From Actinomycetota bacterium (GTDB lineage Bacteria; Actinomycetota; Acidimicrobiia; IMCC26256; PALSA-610), in contig SXJP01000019.1 in the NCBI GenBank assembly GCA_005779395.1, positions 1 to 50,471 of the forward strand: 50,471 nucleotides of DNA, written 5' to 3'. A program made the position numbers and the translations under genes. The notes beneath the pieces were generated by a model that saw only the letters and a program-made list of their open reading frames with translations, was not told where the DNA came from and searched no databases. Of the stretch, positions 1 to 7,864 are shown in pieces; the stretch's first letter is position 1, and each line of letters starts with the position of its first letter.

Positions 1-1254
1 GAAGCGATCAATCACGCCAAGGCTGCCGAAGTCCCGATCATCGTTGCGGTCACTAAGGCCGATCGCGAAGACGCAGACACAACGCGCGTCCGCCAGCAAC
101 TCACCGAACACGAACTCGTACCGGAGGAGTGGGGAGGCACGACAATCGTCTTGGATGTGTCGGCACGCGCTAACACGGGTATCCAAGAACTGCTCGATTC
201 GATCTTGCTAGTTGCCGACGTTGAGCTAGCCCTCGACCTAGTCGCTAATCCAGACAAAGCCGCGGTTGCCGCAGTACTCGAAGCCCAGCTCGAGAGTGGC
301 CGCGGTCCTGTGGCGACGGTGTTGGTAGAAGAAGGCACGTTGCGCGTTGGTGACTCGATTGTTGCAGGTCCTGCCTGGGGTCGCGTACGTGCAATGTTCG
401 ACGAGAACGGACAGCCAGTCAAGGAAGCCGGACCGAGTAAACCAGTGCAAGTCTTGGGTCTCGACGCGGTACCGCTAGCTGGTGACGAGTTACGCGCTGC
501 GCCATCCGAAAAGGTCGCGCGGACAGTCGCAGAAGCACGGTCGCGTCGGCGCCATGTTGCCGGGCTTTCGCGCCGCGAGACTCTCACGAGCGGTTCGCGT
601 CTCGAGGACATATTCGAAATGGTTCAGCGGGGCGAGGTCGCTACCTTGAATCTTGTGCTGAAAAGCGACGTGCAAGGTTCTCTCGAGGCCGTTACCGAAG
701 CCTTGCGCAAGCTCGATCACCAGCATGATGAAGTAAACCTCGGCTTCGTGCATCGCGGTGTTGGAGCAATCTCGGAAAGCGACATCAACCTCGCTGCAGT
801 CTCAAACGCGACGGTCATTGGCTTCAATGTTCGGCCCGATCGCAAGGCTCGCGAACTCGCGCAACGCGAAGGTGTCTCGATCCGTCTCTACGAAGTTATA
901 TATGGGCTTATCGAAGATGTCAATTCGGCTCTGCTCGGAATGCTGAAGCCAGAGTACGAAGAAGTTGTCACAGGCGAGGCCGAAGTTCGCGAGATCTTCA
1001 GCGTGCCGAGGGTCGGCCGGATTGCAGGTTGTCTTGTGCAGCACGGCAAGATCACGCGTGGTTCGAAAGTGCGGTTCCTTCGTCAGGGCACGATTATCTG
1101 GAAGGGCGAGATTGCCTCGTTGCGTCGCTTCAAAGAAGACGTCCGCGAAGTGCGTGACGGCTTCGAGTGCGGTATCGGTCTAGACAACTTCCAAGACCTG
1201 AAACCGGGCGACGTAATCGAAACCTACGAGGACCGCGAGATCCCGCGTACCTAG
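1..1254 (+). CDS. infB: translation initiation factor IF-2, 3' part
   Basis: GTPase that brings initiator fMet-tRNA to the 30S subunit and promotes subunit joining. The window opens inside the G domain; 417 residues are present in frame 1 and end at TAG. The first residues carry the guanine-specificity region as VAVTKAD, where most IF-2 have NKxD, followed by the SAR motif (VSARANTG). Next come domain II (about residues 80-170), the linker and domain III (LVLKSDVQGSLEA, VHRGVGAISESD) and the C-terminal tRNA-binding domain IV (AEVREIFSVPRVGRIAG, GDVIETYE). rbfA follows after 45 bases, the common bacterial order. The N-terminus and the P-loop lie outside the window. Identity is certain; the Thr in the G4 motif is a permitted but less common form. 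Confidence 0.97.
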   Translation, partial: EAINHAKAAEVPIIVAVTKADREDADTTRVRQQLTEHELVPEEWGGTTIVLDVSARANTGIQELLDSILLVADVELALDLVANPDKAAVAAVLEAQLESGRGPVATVLVEEGTLRVGDSIVAGPAWGRVRAMFDENGQPVKEAGPSKPVQVLGLDAVPLAGDELRAAPSEKVARTVAEARSRRRHVAGLSRRETLTSGSRLEDIFEMVQRGEVATLNLVLKSDVQGSLEAVTEALRKLDHQHDEVNLGFVHRGVGAISESDINLAAVSNATVIGFNVRPDRKARELAQREGVSIRLYEVIYGLIEDVNSALLGMLKPEYEEVVTGEAEVREIFSVPRVGRIAGCLVQHGKITRGSKVRFLRQGTIIWKGEIASLRRFKEDVREVRDGFECGIGLDNFQDLKPGDVIETYEDREIPRT

Positions 1255-1299
1255 ATTCAATCTGCCAACCGAAAACGTTGGGTTCTAAATTGAGGGGAC

Positions 1300-1695
1300 A
1301 TGATGGCTCCTAACAGCCGATCGTCAAGGGGCAGGTCACATCGTTATCCGCGGACCGCGCGACTCCACGAGGTAATGCTTGAGGTGCTCGCGTCAGAACT
1401 CGACAGGCTCGACGACCCGCGCCTCGTGCTCGTCACTCTCACAGGCTGCGATGTAACTAGCGATCTCGCTTTTGCCACTGTGTGGTTCACGAGCCACAAT
1501 TCTGACGAAGATGCGGCTGCTGGTTTAGCTAAGGCGGCTCCTCGCTTGCGTGGAGTACTGGGTCGATCGGTGAGGGTCAAGCAAGTTCCAGAACTCATTT
1601 TCAAGGTCGACCCTTCTATAGCTACAGGCCACCGTATCGACGCGTTGCTAGAGGGCAGTGGCCGGCGGACGGACTCACTAGAAGACGACGAATGA
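1300..1695 (+). CDS. rbfA: 30S ribosome-binding factor RbfA
   Basis: Small KH-like protein that binds the 30S subunit and helps 16S rRNA maturation, especially at low temperature. The 131-residue product has the family features: a basic N-terminus, the helix HEVMLEVLASELDRLDDPR, the strand LVTLTGCDVTSDLAFATVWF and the C-terminal PELIFKVDPSI segment. The start has a ribosome binding site (tgagggg, 1291-1297). ATG codons at 1300 and 1303 are both possible. It lies 45 bases after infB and its stop overlaps the ATG of the next gene by 4 bases (ATGA), so the two are probably translationally coupled. Confidence 0.95.
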   Translation: MMAPNSRSSRGRSHRYPRTARLHEVMLEVLASELDRLDDPRLVLVTLTGCDVTSDLAFATVWFTSHNSDEDAAAGLAKAAPRLRGVLGRSVRVKQVPELIFKVDPSIATGHRIDALLEGSGRRTDSLEDDE

Positions 1696-2684
1696 ATCAC
1701 TCCGTAGCGCTCGCGGAAGCCGCACGATCGATTCGAGGTTCGGTTCAAGTAGCTCTCGCGTGCCATGTATCGCCCGATGGTGACGCTTTAGGTTCGATGC
1801 TCGGCATGCACCATGTGTTGCGACATCATGGCATCGCGTCTGTTGCGTCGTTCTCAGAACCATTTGTAGTTGCGGCCCACTACAGGGAACTCCCAGGCCT
1901 TGAACTGATGGTTCCGCCAGCGCAGTTTCCACAAAATCCCGACGTGATGATCACGTTTGATTGTGGTTCGCTTGCCCGCCTCGGAGACTTGCAGGGCCCC
2001 GCGCTTGCTGCGCGCGAGTTGATCGTGATCGACCACCACATAAGCAACGACCGTTATGGCTCGATCAACGTCATCGATGATCGAGCGGCAGCATCTGGCG
2101 TCGTGGTCCGCGAACTAGTGCGAACTCTTGGGTTTTCGCTCGATCGAGATGCCGCCGTGTGTCTATATGCGGCGCTCGTTTGCGACACCGGCCGTTTTCA
2201 GTATGCGAGTACTACGCCCGAGGTGTTCGAACTCGCCCACGAACTTGTTCAGTTCGATGTTCCGATACCGACTCTTTCGCGAACCCTGTTCGAAGAACAC
2301 AGATTCGCTTACCTGCAATTGATGGCTTCTGCATTACAGCGGGCGGAACTAGTAGCGCACGAACGATTTGTGTCAACGATCGTGACCCAAGAAGATCTCG
2401 CGAAATTTGACGTCACCATGGATGAAGTCGAGGGCCTTATCGATGTAATCCGGCGCGCTCGAGAAGCAGAGGTAACTGCTGTGCTCAAAGAAGAAGCCGA
2501 TGGACTAGTGCGCGTGAGCCTGCGCAGCCTCGGTGAGGTAGATGTTTGCGCGATAGCGCAAGCTCTAGGCGGGGGAGGCCATAAGTTCGCCGCAGGTTTC
2601 ACAGCGCCTGGCCCTTCGGAAGAAATAGTCCGCCAGCTCCGATCTGCGGTAGCCGCAGCGCGCAGGGTCAGTACGGCGAGCTAA
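1692..2684 (+). CDS. nrnA: DHH/DHHA1 phosphoesterase, NrnA-like nanoRNase/pAp phosphatase
   Basis: Predicted to degrade very short oligoribonucleotides and/or 3'-phosphoadenosine 5'-phosphate. The 330-residue product shows the DHH-family metal motifs in order: HVSPDGDALGS near residue 25, TFDCGS near residue 94, VIDHH near residue 117 and YAALVCDTGRF near residue 158. The C-terminal DHHA1 glycine-rich motif GGGGHKFAAG follows. Length and order fit NrnA, and infB-rbfA-nrnA is the arrangement I recall from mycobacteria. The start codon overlaps the rbfA stop (ATGA). Which substrate dominates cannot be read from sequence. Confidence 0.92.
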   Translation: MNHSVALAEAARSIRGSVQVALACHVSPDGDALGSMLGMHHVLRHHGIASVASFSEPFVVAAHYRELPGLELMVPPAQFPQNPDVMITFDCGSLARLGDLQGPALAARELIVIDHHISNDRYGSINVIDDRAAASGVVVRELVRTLGFSLDRDAAVCLYAALVCDTGRFQYASTTPEVFELAHELVQFDVPIPTLSRTLFEEHRFAYLQLMASALQRAELVAHERFVSTIVTQEDLAKFDVTMDEVEGLIDVIRRAREAEVTAVLKEEADGLVRVSLRSLGEVDVCAIAQALGGGGHKFAAGFTAPGPSEEIVRQLRSAVAAARRVSTAS

Positions 2685-2705
2685 GCGCGGTAGCGAGGGG
2701 TTTTC

Positions 2706-2981
2706 ATGGGAATCATGGCGTGGCTCGTGGTTGGCTTCGTTGCAGGAGCGCTAGCGCGTTCGGCTAGTGGTTACAACCGGTCGACCGCTAACAGAAGCCG
2801 TATCGGCTGCCTCGGAACTACGGCTGTGGGTGCTGCCGGCGGTCTAATCGGCGGTTCGTTGTCGACAGCCGCAGGAGGCGAACCGATCGGCGAGTTCGGC
2901 CTGCGTTCGATCTTCCTCGCGTTCGTCGGGGCCGTTGTGCTGCTCATGGTGCTTGGCGCCTTACGTAGATCAAGTCGGTAG
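2706..2981 (+). CDS. GlsB/YeaQ/YmgE-family small membrane protein
   Basis: 91-residue integral membrane protein of the transglycosylase-associated family. The sequence shows three hydrophobic segments separated by glycine-rich turns (AWLVVGFVAGALAR; GCLGTTAVGAAGGLIGGSL; IFLAFVGAVVLLMVLGAL), the usual layout. Family members are often stress-induced, but the biochemical role is not established. It has a ribosome binding site (gagggg before ATG 2706); ATG 2715 is a second possibility. It lies between nrnA and truB, 21 bases after the former, and is probably in the same transcript. Confidence 0.85.
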   Translation: MGIMAWLVVGFVAGALARSASGYNRSTANRSRIGCLGTTAVGAAGGLIGGSLSTAAGGEPIGEFGLRSIFLAFVGAVVLLMVLGALRRSSR

Positions 2982-3017
2982 CCGTGGGCGACCGACTAGA
3001 ACGCCAAGGGAATAGCC

Positions 3018-3911
3018 ATGGCTGACGGACTTGTGGTCGTCGACAAGCCACGTGGCATGACGAGTCATGACGTCGTATCGCGCCTTCGCAAGATTTATGG
3101 TCAGCGATCTGTTGGGCACGCCGGGACACTCGACCCTGACGCGACCGGCGTGCTGCTAGTCGGCCTCGGCAAGGCAACGCGGTTGCTGCGTTTCCTTCAA
3201 GAAACCACGAAGGGCTATTCGGGGACAGTTGTATTCGGAGTGACCACCGACACGCTCGATTCCGAAGGCAAAGTGACGGCTGAATTCGATATGGCCTCGC
3301 TTGGGCGCGAACTCGTTGAACAAGCGATTCAAACATTTCTCGGCGAAATCGAGCAGATCCCACCAATGGTGAGCGCCATCAAGATCGATGGTCGTCGATT
3401 GCACGAACTCGCTCGTGAGGGCATCGAAGTCGAGCGCAAATCGCGTGCTGTGCGAATCGATTCTTTTGAGCTGACGGCTTGGCGCAATTCGACAGATATG
3501 ACTGGGCCAGAGTCCGACGTCGCCGTTGAGTGTTCAAGTGGCACCTACATCCGTACGCTCGCTGCAGACCTAGGAACGGTGCTAGGCGGTGGAGCGCACC
3601 TGCGCGATTTGAGACGAAATCGAGTCGGTTCGTTCACCCTCGGCGACGCGCACTCGCTTGCTGAGATAGAAGCAGTTAGCCTTGAGTGCGTGTTGAGCCC
3701 CTTAGGTGCGATGCGGTCGCTCGAGCGCATCGACGTCGACGACGACGTAGCGAAGAGGGTCGGTTACGGCAACACTTTCACGGCGAGGGACCTGCTTGCG
3801 AATTACCACGGTGGAGCGGGGCCTTTTGCTGTGGTCCACGACACAGAGCTCATCGCAATTTACGAGCGACGTGGAGATGGCTTGAAGCCAGCGGTGGTGC
3901 TGGCGAAGTGA
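3018..3911 (+). CDS. truB: tRNA pseudouridine(55) synthase TruB
   Basis: Converts U55 in the T-loop of tRNAs to pseudouridine. The 297-residue protein has the catalytic motif HAGTLDPDATG (Asp as nucleophile, about residue 39), the KGYSGTVVFG strand, the IPPMVSAIKIDGRRLHELAR segment and the SSGTYIRTLAADLG motif. The C-terminal part resembles the TruB C-domain of actinobacteria rather than a long PUA domain. The ribosome binding site is aaggga, 7 bases before ATG 3018. The stop overlaps the GTG start of ribF by 4 bases (GTGA). Confidence 0.96.
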   Translation: MADGLVVVDKPRGMTSHDVVSRLRKIYGQRSVGHAGTLDPDATGVLLVGLGKATRLLRFLQETTKGYSGTVVFGVTTDTLDSEGKVTAEFDMASLGRELVEQAIQTFLGEIEQIPPMVSAIKIDGRRLHELAREGIEVERKSRAVRIDSFELTAWRNSTDMTGPESDVAVECSSGTYIRTLAADLGTVLGGGAHLRDLRRNRVGSFTLGDAHSLAEIEAVSLECVLSPLGAMRSLERIDVDDDVAKRVGYGNTFTARDLLANYHGGAGPFAVVHDTELIAIYERRGDGLKPAVVLAK

Positions 3912-4849
3912 AGGTTTTTGAGGATGTCGTCCCGCCGAGTGCTCTCACGAACCGCGCCGCTGTAACTATTGGCGCGTATGACGGAGTACACCGCGGTCAT
4001 CAAGCGGTATTGCGGCTTGTCCACGATCTTGCCAGAGCGCGCAACCTTGCGACAGTAGTGGTGACTTTCGATCGCCACCCGGCCGAAATTGTCCGACCAC
4101 AAAGTGCTCCGAAACTACTCACGACTCTCGATCAAAAGATCGAACTTCTGTCTGCAACGGGACTTGTAGACATATGTGTGGTCATCAAGTTCGATGACCA
4201 GCGCAGCAAAGAGACAGCTCCAGAATTCGTTTATGAGGTGCTAGCAGACAATCTGCATTCACAAGTAGTAGTCGTAGGCGCCGATTTTCACTTCGGGTAT
4301 AGGCGTGGCGGCAACGTTGCTTTGCTCGAAGGTATGGGACCCGATCTCGGCTTCGAGGTCATCGGTCTTGGACTTGTATCTGATAAATCTGGGGATGTGC
4401 CACTCTCTTCGACGCGTGTTCGCGAACGCCTTGGCGTTGGTGATGTCCACTCGGCAGCGGCAATCCTCGGGCGCGACCATGAGGTCAGAGGACTAGTCGA
4501 GACGGGCGACAGGCGGGGAACTGAACTCGGGTTTCCAACGGCCAATGTCGGGGTAAATGACCGTACTTGTTTGCCAGCGGACGGCGTGTACGCCGGAACT
4601 TTCGTCGACTCTGATGGGGTCGAACGGAACGCTGCAATCAGTATCGGTCGACGACCGACGTTTTATGCCGAACATGGACTGCAGTTACTCGAGGCAAATG
4701 TCCTTGATTTTGAAGGCGATCTATACGGGCAGCAGGTGAAAGTCCGTTTTCGAGAGCGAGTAAGGGATCAGCGAAGGTTCGCAGACGTAACCGAGTTAGC
4801 TTCCCAACTCACGGCAGATGTGGCTCTGTGTCGAGAGATTCTGAACTGA
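3908..4849 (+). CDS. ribF: bifunctional riboflavin kinase/FMN adenylyltransferase
   Basis: Makes FMN and FAD from riboflavin and ATP. N-terminal adenylyltransferase domain: TIGAYDGVHRGHQ (HxGH nucleotidyltransferase motif), TFDRHP, VVGADFHFGYRRGGN and SSTRVRERL. C-terminal riboflavin kinase domain: GTELGFPTANV, DGVYAGTF, SIGRRPTF and the LEANVLDFEGDLYGQ segment. I chose GTG 3908 because it forms a 4-base overlap with the truB stop and the protein then begins just before the first conserved strand. The open frame extends upstream inside truB but that part is not ribF-like. Product 313 residues, normal for the family. FMN and FAD made here would serve flavoenzymes such as the oxidoreductases in the region. 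Confidence 0.95.
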   Translation: MKVFEDVVPPSALTNRAAVTIGAYDGVHRGHQAVLRLVHDLARARNLATVVVTFDRHPAEIVRPQSAPKLLTTLDQKIELLSATGLVDICVVIKFDDQRSKETAPEFVYEVLADNLHSQVVVVGADFHFGYRRGGNVALLEGMGPDLGFEVIGLGLVSDKSGDVPLSSTRVRERLGVGDVHSAAAILGRDHEVRGLVETGDRRGTELGFPTANVGVNDRTCLPADGVYAGTFVDSDGVERNAAISIGRRPTFYAEHGLQLLEANVLDFEGDLYGQQVKVRFRERVRDQRRFADVTELASQLTADVALCREILN

Positions 4850-4867
4850 ACTGATACCCTGAACCCT

Positions 4868-4888
4868 CGTGCCGAAACGTTCGGCGCG
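4868..4888 (+). other. stem-loop in the ribF-rpsO intergenic region
   Basis: A short hairpin with arms cgtgccgaa and ttcggcgcg (one G-U pair) and a 3-base loop acg, 40 bases before rpsO. No T-run follows directly, so it may be a weak terminator for ribF or part of the rpsO leader, a place where ribosomal protein S15 represses its own synthesis in other bacteria. A TACCCT hexamer at 4855-4860 could be the -10 of an rpsO promoter. Confidence 0.35.
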
Positions 4889-4928
4889 TAATTGTTCGTT
4901 CCGCGACTGAAAGACCACTCCACTAATT

Positions 4929-5186
4929 ATGCCCGACAAGGCCGCAACTATCGTCGAGAACCGTCGGCACGACACTGACACTGGCTCGGCAGAAGTCCAG
5001 ATTGCGATCATGTCAGAACGCATCGCGCACCTCACAGAGCACCTGAAGGCCCACAAGAAGGACCATCACACTCGCAGAGGCCTGCTGATGTTGGTTGGTA
5101 AGCGTCGTCGACTTCTCGATTACCTCATCAGCAACGACGTCGAGCGGTACCGAGCGATCATCGCAAAATTGGGGATCCGCCGCTAG
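4929..5186 (+). CDS. rpsO: 30S ribosomal protein S15
   Basis: Primary rRNA-binding protein of the 30S platform. The 85-residue product aligns along its whole length with S15: [39 protein letters not shown] and the terminal KLGIRR. No strong ribosome binding site is visible before ATG 4929. A strong intrinsic terminator follows at 5192-5220. rpsO directly before pnp is a near-universal bacterial arrangement. Confidence 0.97.
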   Translation: MPDKAATIVENRRHDTDTGSAEVQIAIMSERIAHLTEHLKAHKKDHHTRRGLLMLVGKRRRLLDYLISNDVERYRAIIAKLGIRR

Positions 5187-5191
5187 CACAC

Positions 5192-5220
5192 CGAGGAGCC
5201 AAACATTGGCTCCTCGTTTT
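5192..5220 (+). terminator. intrinsic terminator of rpsO
   Basis: Perfect 10-base-pair stem (cgaggagcca / tggctcctcg) with a 5-base loop, directly followed by gtttt, starting 5 bases after the rpsO stop. It separates rpsO from the pnp leader. Confidence 0.85.
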
Positions 5221-5400
5221 GCGTCCGGCCTACTTTTCCGGTCGATTGGCAACGAACACTTAGAGCAATATCGCGAGAGCGCCGGGGGTTACCGGTTGCC
5301 ACCGCACCGAGTCCGAACGATGGTGGACACCCATCAGGGCCCGGCGCGCTGACCACTGGGAACCGTCGCCTCTTGCCCAACATAGAGAGGAAGCGTTCAC
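5221..5400 (+). promoter_or_regulatory. pnp leader region with long-range stem
   Basis: 180 bases without a gene. It contains complementary 8-base arms gcgccggg (5279-5286) and cccggcgc (5340-5347) that enclose about 53 bases, and inside them ccacc (5299-5303) facing ggtgg (5322-5326). It ends with the pnp ribosome binding site gagagga (5385-5391). In Escherichia coli the pnp leader folds and mediates PNPase autoregulation; a similar role here is an inference from position and complementarity only. Confidence 0.4.
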
Positions 5401-7842
5401 ATGAGTGACGCAATCCGCGTATCTGGTCCCATCAACGCAGATGGGCTCATGATGTCCATCGAGACCGGCAAACTTGCCGCACTCGCCGATGGAGCCGTCG
5501 TAGTCCAAGTCGGCGACACCCAGCTTCTGAGCACGGTGTGTACCGCCAAGCCACGTGAAGGAATTGACTTCTTCCCGCTGACTGTCGAAGTCGAAGAGCG
5601 CATGTACGCCGCCGGAAAGATCCCGGGCAGTTTCTTCCGTCGCGAAGGTCGCCCAGGCGAGAGCGCGATCCTGACCTGCCGCCTCACAGACCGTCCGCTG
5701 CGCCCAAGTTTCCCCGAGGGTTTCCGCAACGAAGTTCAGGTCGTAGCAACAATCTTGAGCGTCGACCTCGCCAACCCGCACGACGTTGCTTCAATCAACG
5801 GAGCTAGTGCAGCACTCACGATTTCGGGTATCCCTTTCGACGGTCCAATCGGAGCCGTGCGGCTAGCTCACAAGGACGGCAAGTGGCTTGCTCACCCGAC
5901 GTTCCAAGAGGGCGATGATTCAACTTTCGAAATAGTGGTCGCTGGCCGTGTTCTAGACAATGGTGACGTAGCCATCATGATGGTCGAGGCTGGCGGCACT
6001 GCCAACACACACGAGTTGTACGAAGCCGGTGCTCCAAAGGTCACCGAAGAAGTTATTGCCGAGGGTCTCAACGAGTCGAAGCAATGGATCAAGGCCGTTA
6101 TCGACCTGCAGATCGAATTACGCGACAAGGTGATTGCGGCCAACGGTCCGATCAAGACCATCGCCTACCAAGTCCACACCGACTACGACGCGGATGTCTT
6201 CGAAGCGACCGAAGCTCACACCAAGGCCAGCGTGAACGAAGCGATGAAGATCGCCGACAAGCACGACCGCAACGAGAAGCTCGACGAGATCGAAGCCGAC
6301 CTATTGGTTGCTCTCGTCGGTACTTCGGAAGCGCCGGGCGCATTCGCAGACAGAGCCGCACAGGTGAAGCGAGCGTTCCGTAGCGTGCAAAAGAAAGTAG
6401 TGCGTTCACGCATCGTCAACGAAGGTGCTCGCATCGATGGTCGCTCAACCACCGAACTGCGTCCGCTGTCGTCTGAGACCGGAGTGCTTGTAGCCGCCCA
6501 CGGTTCAGGATTGTTCCAGCGTGGCGAAACTCAAGTCTTGTCAGTGACGACTCTTGGCATGGCCCGGATGGAGCAGATGCTCGACACGATCACGACCGAA
6601 GAGCGCAAGCGGTACATGCATCACTACAACTTCGCTCCGTTCTCCACTGGCGAGACAGGCCGCGTTGGTTCACCGAAACGACGCGAGATTGGCCACGGCG
6701 CCCTCGCCGAGCGCGCAATCGTCCCAGTGCTGCCGAACGCGACCGAGTGGCCGTACACGATTCGTGTCGTGAGCGACGTTCTCGCGTCCAACGGTTCGAC
6801 CTCGATGGGGTCAGTCTGTGGTTCAACGCTCGCCCTTATGGATGCTGGCGTGCCGATCAAGGCGCCGGTCGCTGGCATCGCGATGGGTCTGGTATTTGCA
6901 GAAGGCAAGTACACGACGCTTACCGACATTCTTGGGGCCGAGGATGCTTTCGGCGACATGGACTTCAAGGTCGCTGGAACACGTGATTACGTGACAGCGT
7001 TACAGCTAGACACCAAGATCGATGGCATTCCTGCCGACGTTCTTGCTGCTGCGCTTAGTCAAGCCAAGGTCGCTCGCTTGCAAATTCTCGACGTGATGGA
7101 AGACGCGATCGCGGCTCCTCGCTCAGAAGTTCGCACAACAGCGCCGAAGATCATCAGCTTCGAGATTCCTGTTGACAAGATCGGTGAAGTGATTGGACCG
7201 AAAGGAAAGGTCATCAACACGATTCAACAGGAGACTGGTGCAGACATCGCTGTAACGGACGACGGATCCGTTGGTCTGGTGTCTATTGGCTCAAAGGACG
7301 GTGCCAAGGTCGAAGAGGCTCGGCGTCGCATCGAGTTGATCCTCGACCCACCTGTGGCCGAACTCGGGGCGGTTTACCTCGGCAAGGTTGTGAACGTCAC
7401 CAAGTTTGGTGCCTTCGTAAACATCCTTCCTGGCCGTGATGGGTTGCTGCACATCAGCAAGATTGGTCGCGGCAAGCGCGTCGACCGTGTCGAGGATGTT
7501 CTCAACCTCGGCGACGAAGTCGAAGTGCGTGTCGAAGACATCGACAACAGTGGCAAGCTTTCACTTGGCTTGGCCGGTGGCGAAGCCGACGTAGATCTGA
7601 CCGCAGGTACTTCGAGCGACTCAGGCGAAGCGACGCAGCCAAAGTCGGCATCTAGCGCCGATGGATCGGTAGAGCAGGTGTCATTCGAAGACTCATTCGA
7701 CGCAGAGATGTCGGCTGAGTTCGGCGATCTTGGTCCTGCTGACGAATCGACTGCGTCTCGTGGTGGTGACCGTGGTGGTAACCGTGGCGGGAATCGTGGC
7801 GGGAATCGTGGCGGCCGTGACAGGCGCCCACGCCGCGACTAA
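5401..7842 (+). CDS. pnp: polyribonucleotide nucleotidyltransferase (PNPase) with RGG tail
   Basis: 3'-to-5' phosphorolytic exoribonuclease of RNA decay. The 813-residue protein has two RNase PH domains (first about residues 15-150; second about 330-560, with FAPFSTGETGRVGSPKRRE) around an alpha-helical linker. A KH domain (DKIGEVIGPKGKVINTI, about 598-614) and an S1 domain (GKVVNVTKFGAFVNILPG, about 661-678) follow. The C-terminus is acidic and then ends in five RGG units and an arginine-rich tail (RDRRPRRD). It has a good ribosome binding site before ATG 5401. The family is usually about 700-750 residues, so the tail is extra. RGG repeats commonly bind RNA; here they may add RNA affinity or protein contacts. 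Confidence 0.97.
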   Translation: MSDAIRVSGPINADGLMMSIETGKLAALADGAVVVQVGDTQLLSTVCTAKPREGIDFFPLTVEVEERMYAAGKIPGSFFRREGRPGESAILTCRLTDRPLRPSFPEGFRNEVQVVATILSVDLANPHDVASINGASAALTISGIPFDGPIGAVRLAHKDGKWLAHPTFQEGDDSTFEIVVAGRVLDNGDVAIMMVEAGGTANTHELYEAGAPKVTEEVIAEGLNESKQWIKAVIDLQIELRDKVIAANGPIKTIAYQVHTDYDADVFEATEAHTKASVNEAMKIADKHDRNEKLDEIEADLLVALVGTSEAPGAFADRAAQVKRAFRSVQKKVVRSRIVNEGARIDGRSTTELRPLSSETGVLVAAHGSGLFQRGETQVLSVTTLGMARMEQMLDTITTEERKRYMHHYNFAPFSTGETGRVGSPKRREIGHGALAERAIVPVLPNATEWPYTIRVVSDVLASNGSTSMGSVCGSTLALMDAGVPIKAPVAGIAMGLVFAEGKYTTLTDILGAEDAFGDMDFKVAGTRDYVTALQLDTKIDGIPADVLAAALSQAKVARLQILDVMEDAIAAPRSEVRTTAPKIISFEIPVDKIGEVIGPKGKVINTIQQETGADIAVTDDGSVGLVSIGSKDGAKVEEARRRIELILDPPVAELGAVYLGKVVNVTKFGAFVNILPGRDGLLHISKIGRGKRVDRVEDVLNLGDEVEVRVEDIDNSGKLSLGLAGGEADVDLTAGTSSDSGEATQPKSASSADGSVEQVSFEDSFDAEMSAEFGDLGPADESTASRGGDRGGNRGGNRGGNRGGRDRRPRRD
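7759..7818 (+). repeat. five tandem 12-base units encoding RGG repeats
   Basis: In-frame tandem repeat at the end of pnp. The units encode RGGD, RGGN, RGGN, RGGN and RGGR. Third bases vary between units (ggtggt against ggcggg), so the repeat is not brand new but may still vary in copy number among strains. Confidence 0.85.
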
Positions 7843-7864
7843 GTCTGTCGACGCTGTCGCCTAG

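Noticed and set aside
12..611. 199-codon open frame on the minus strand inside infB
   Set aside because: It is antisense to a highly conserved coding region, rich in Ser/Thr/Arg as shadows are, and has no recognisable motif.
3686..3907. N-terminal extension of RibF upstream of 3908
   Set aside because: The extension is an out-of-frame reading of truB, and the GTG at 3908 gives the GTGA overlap and normal length.
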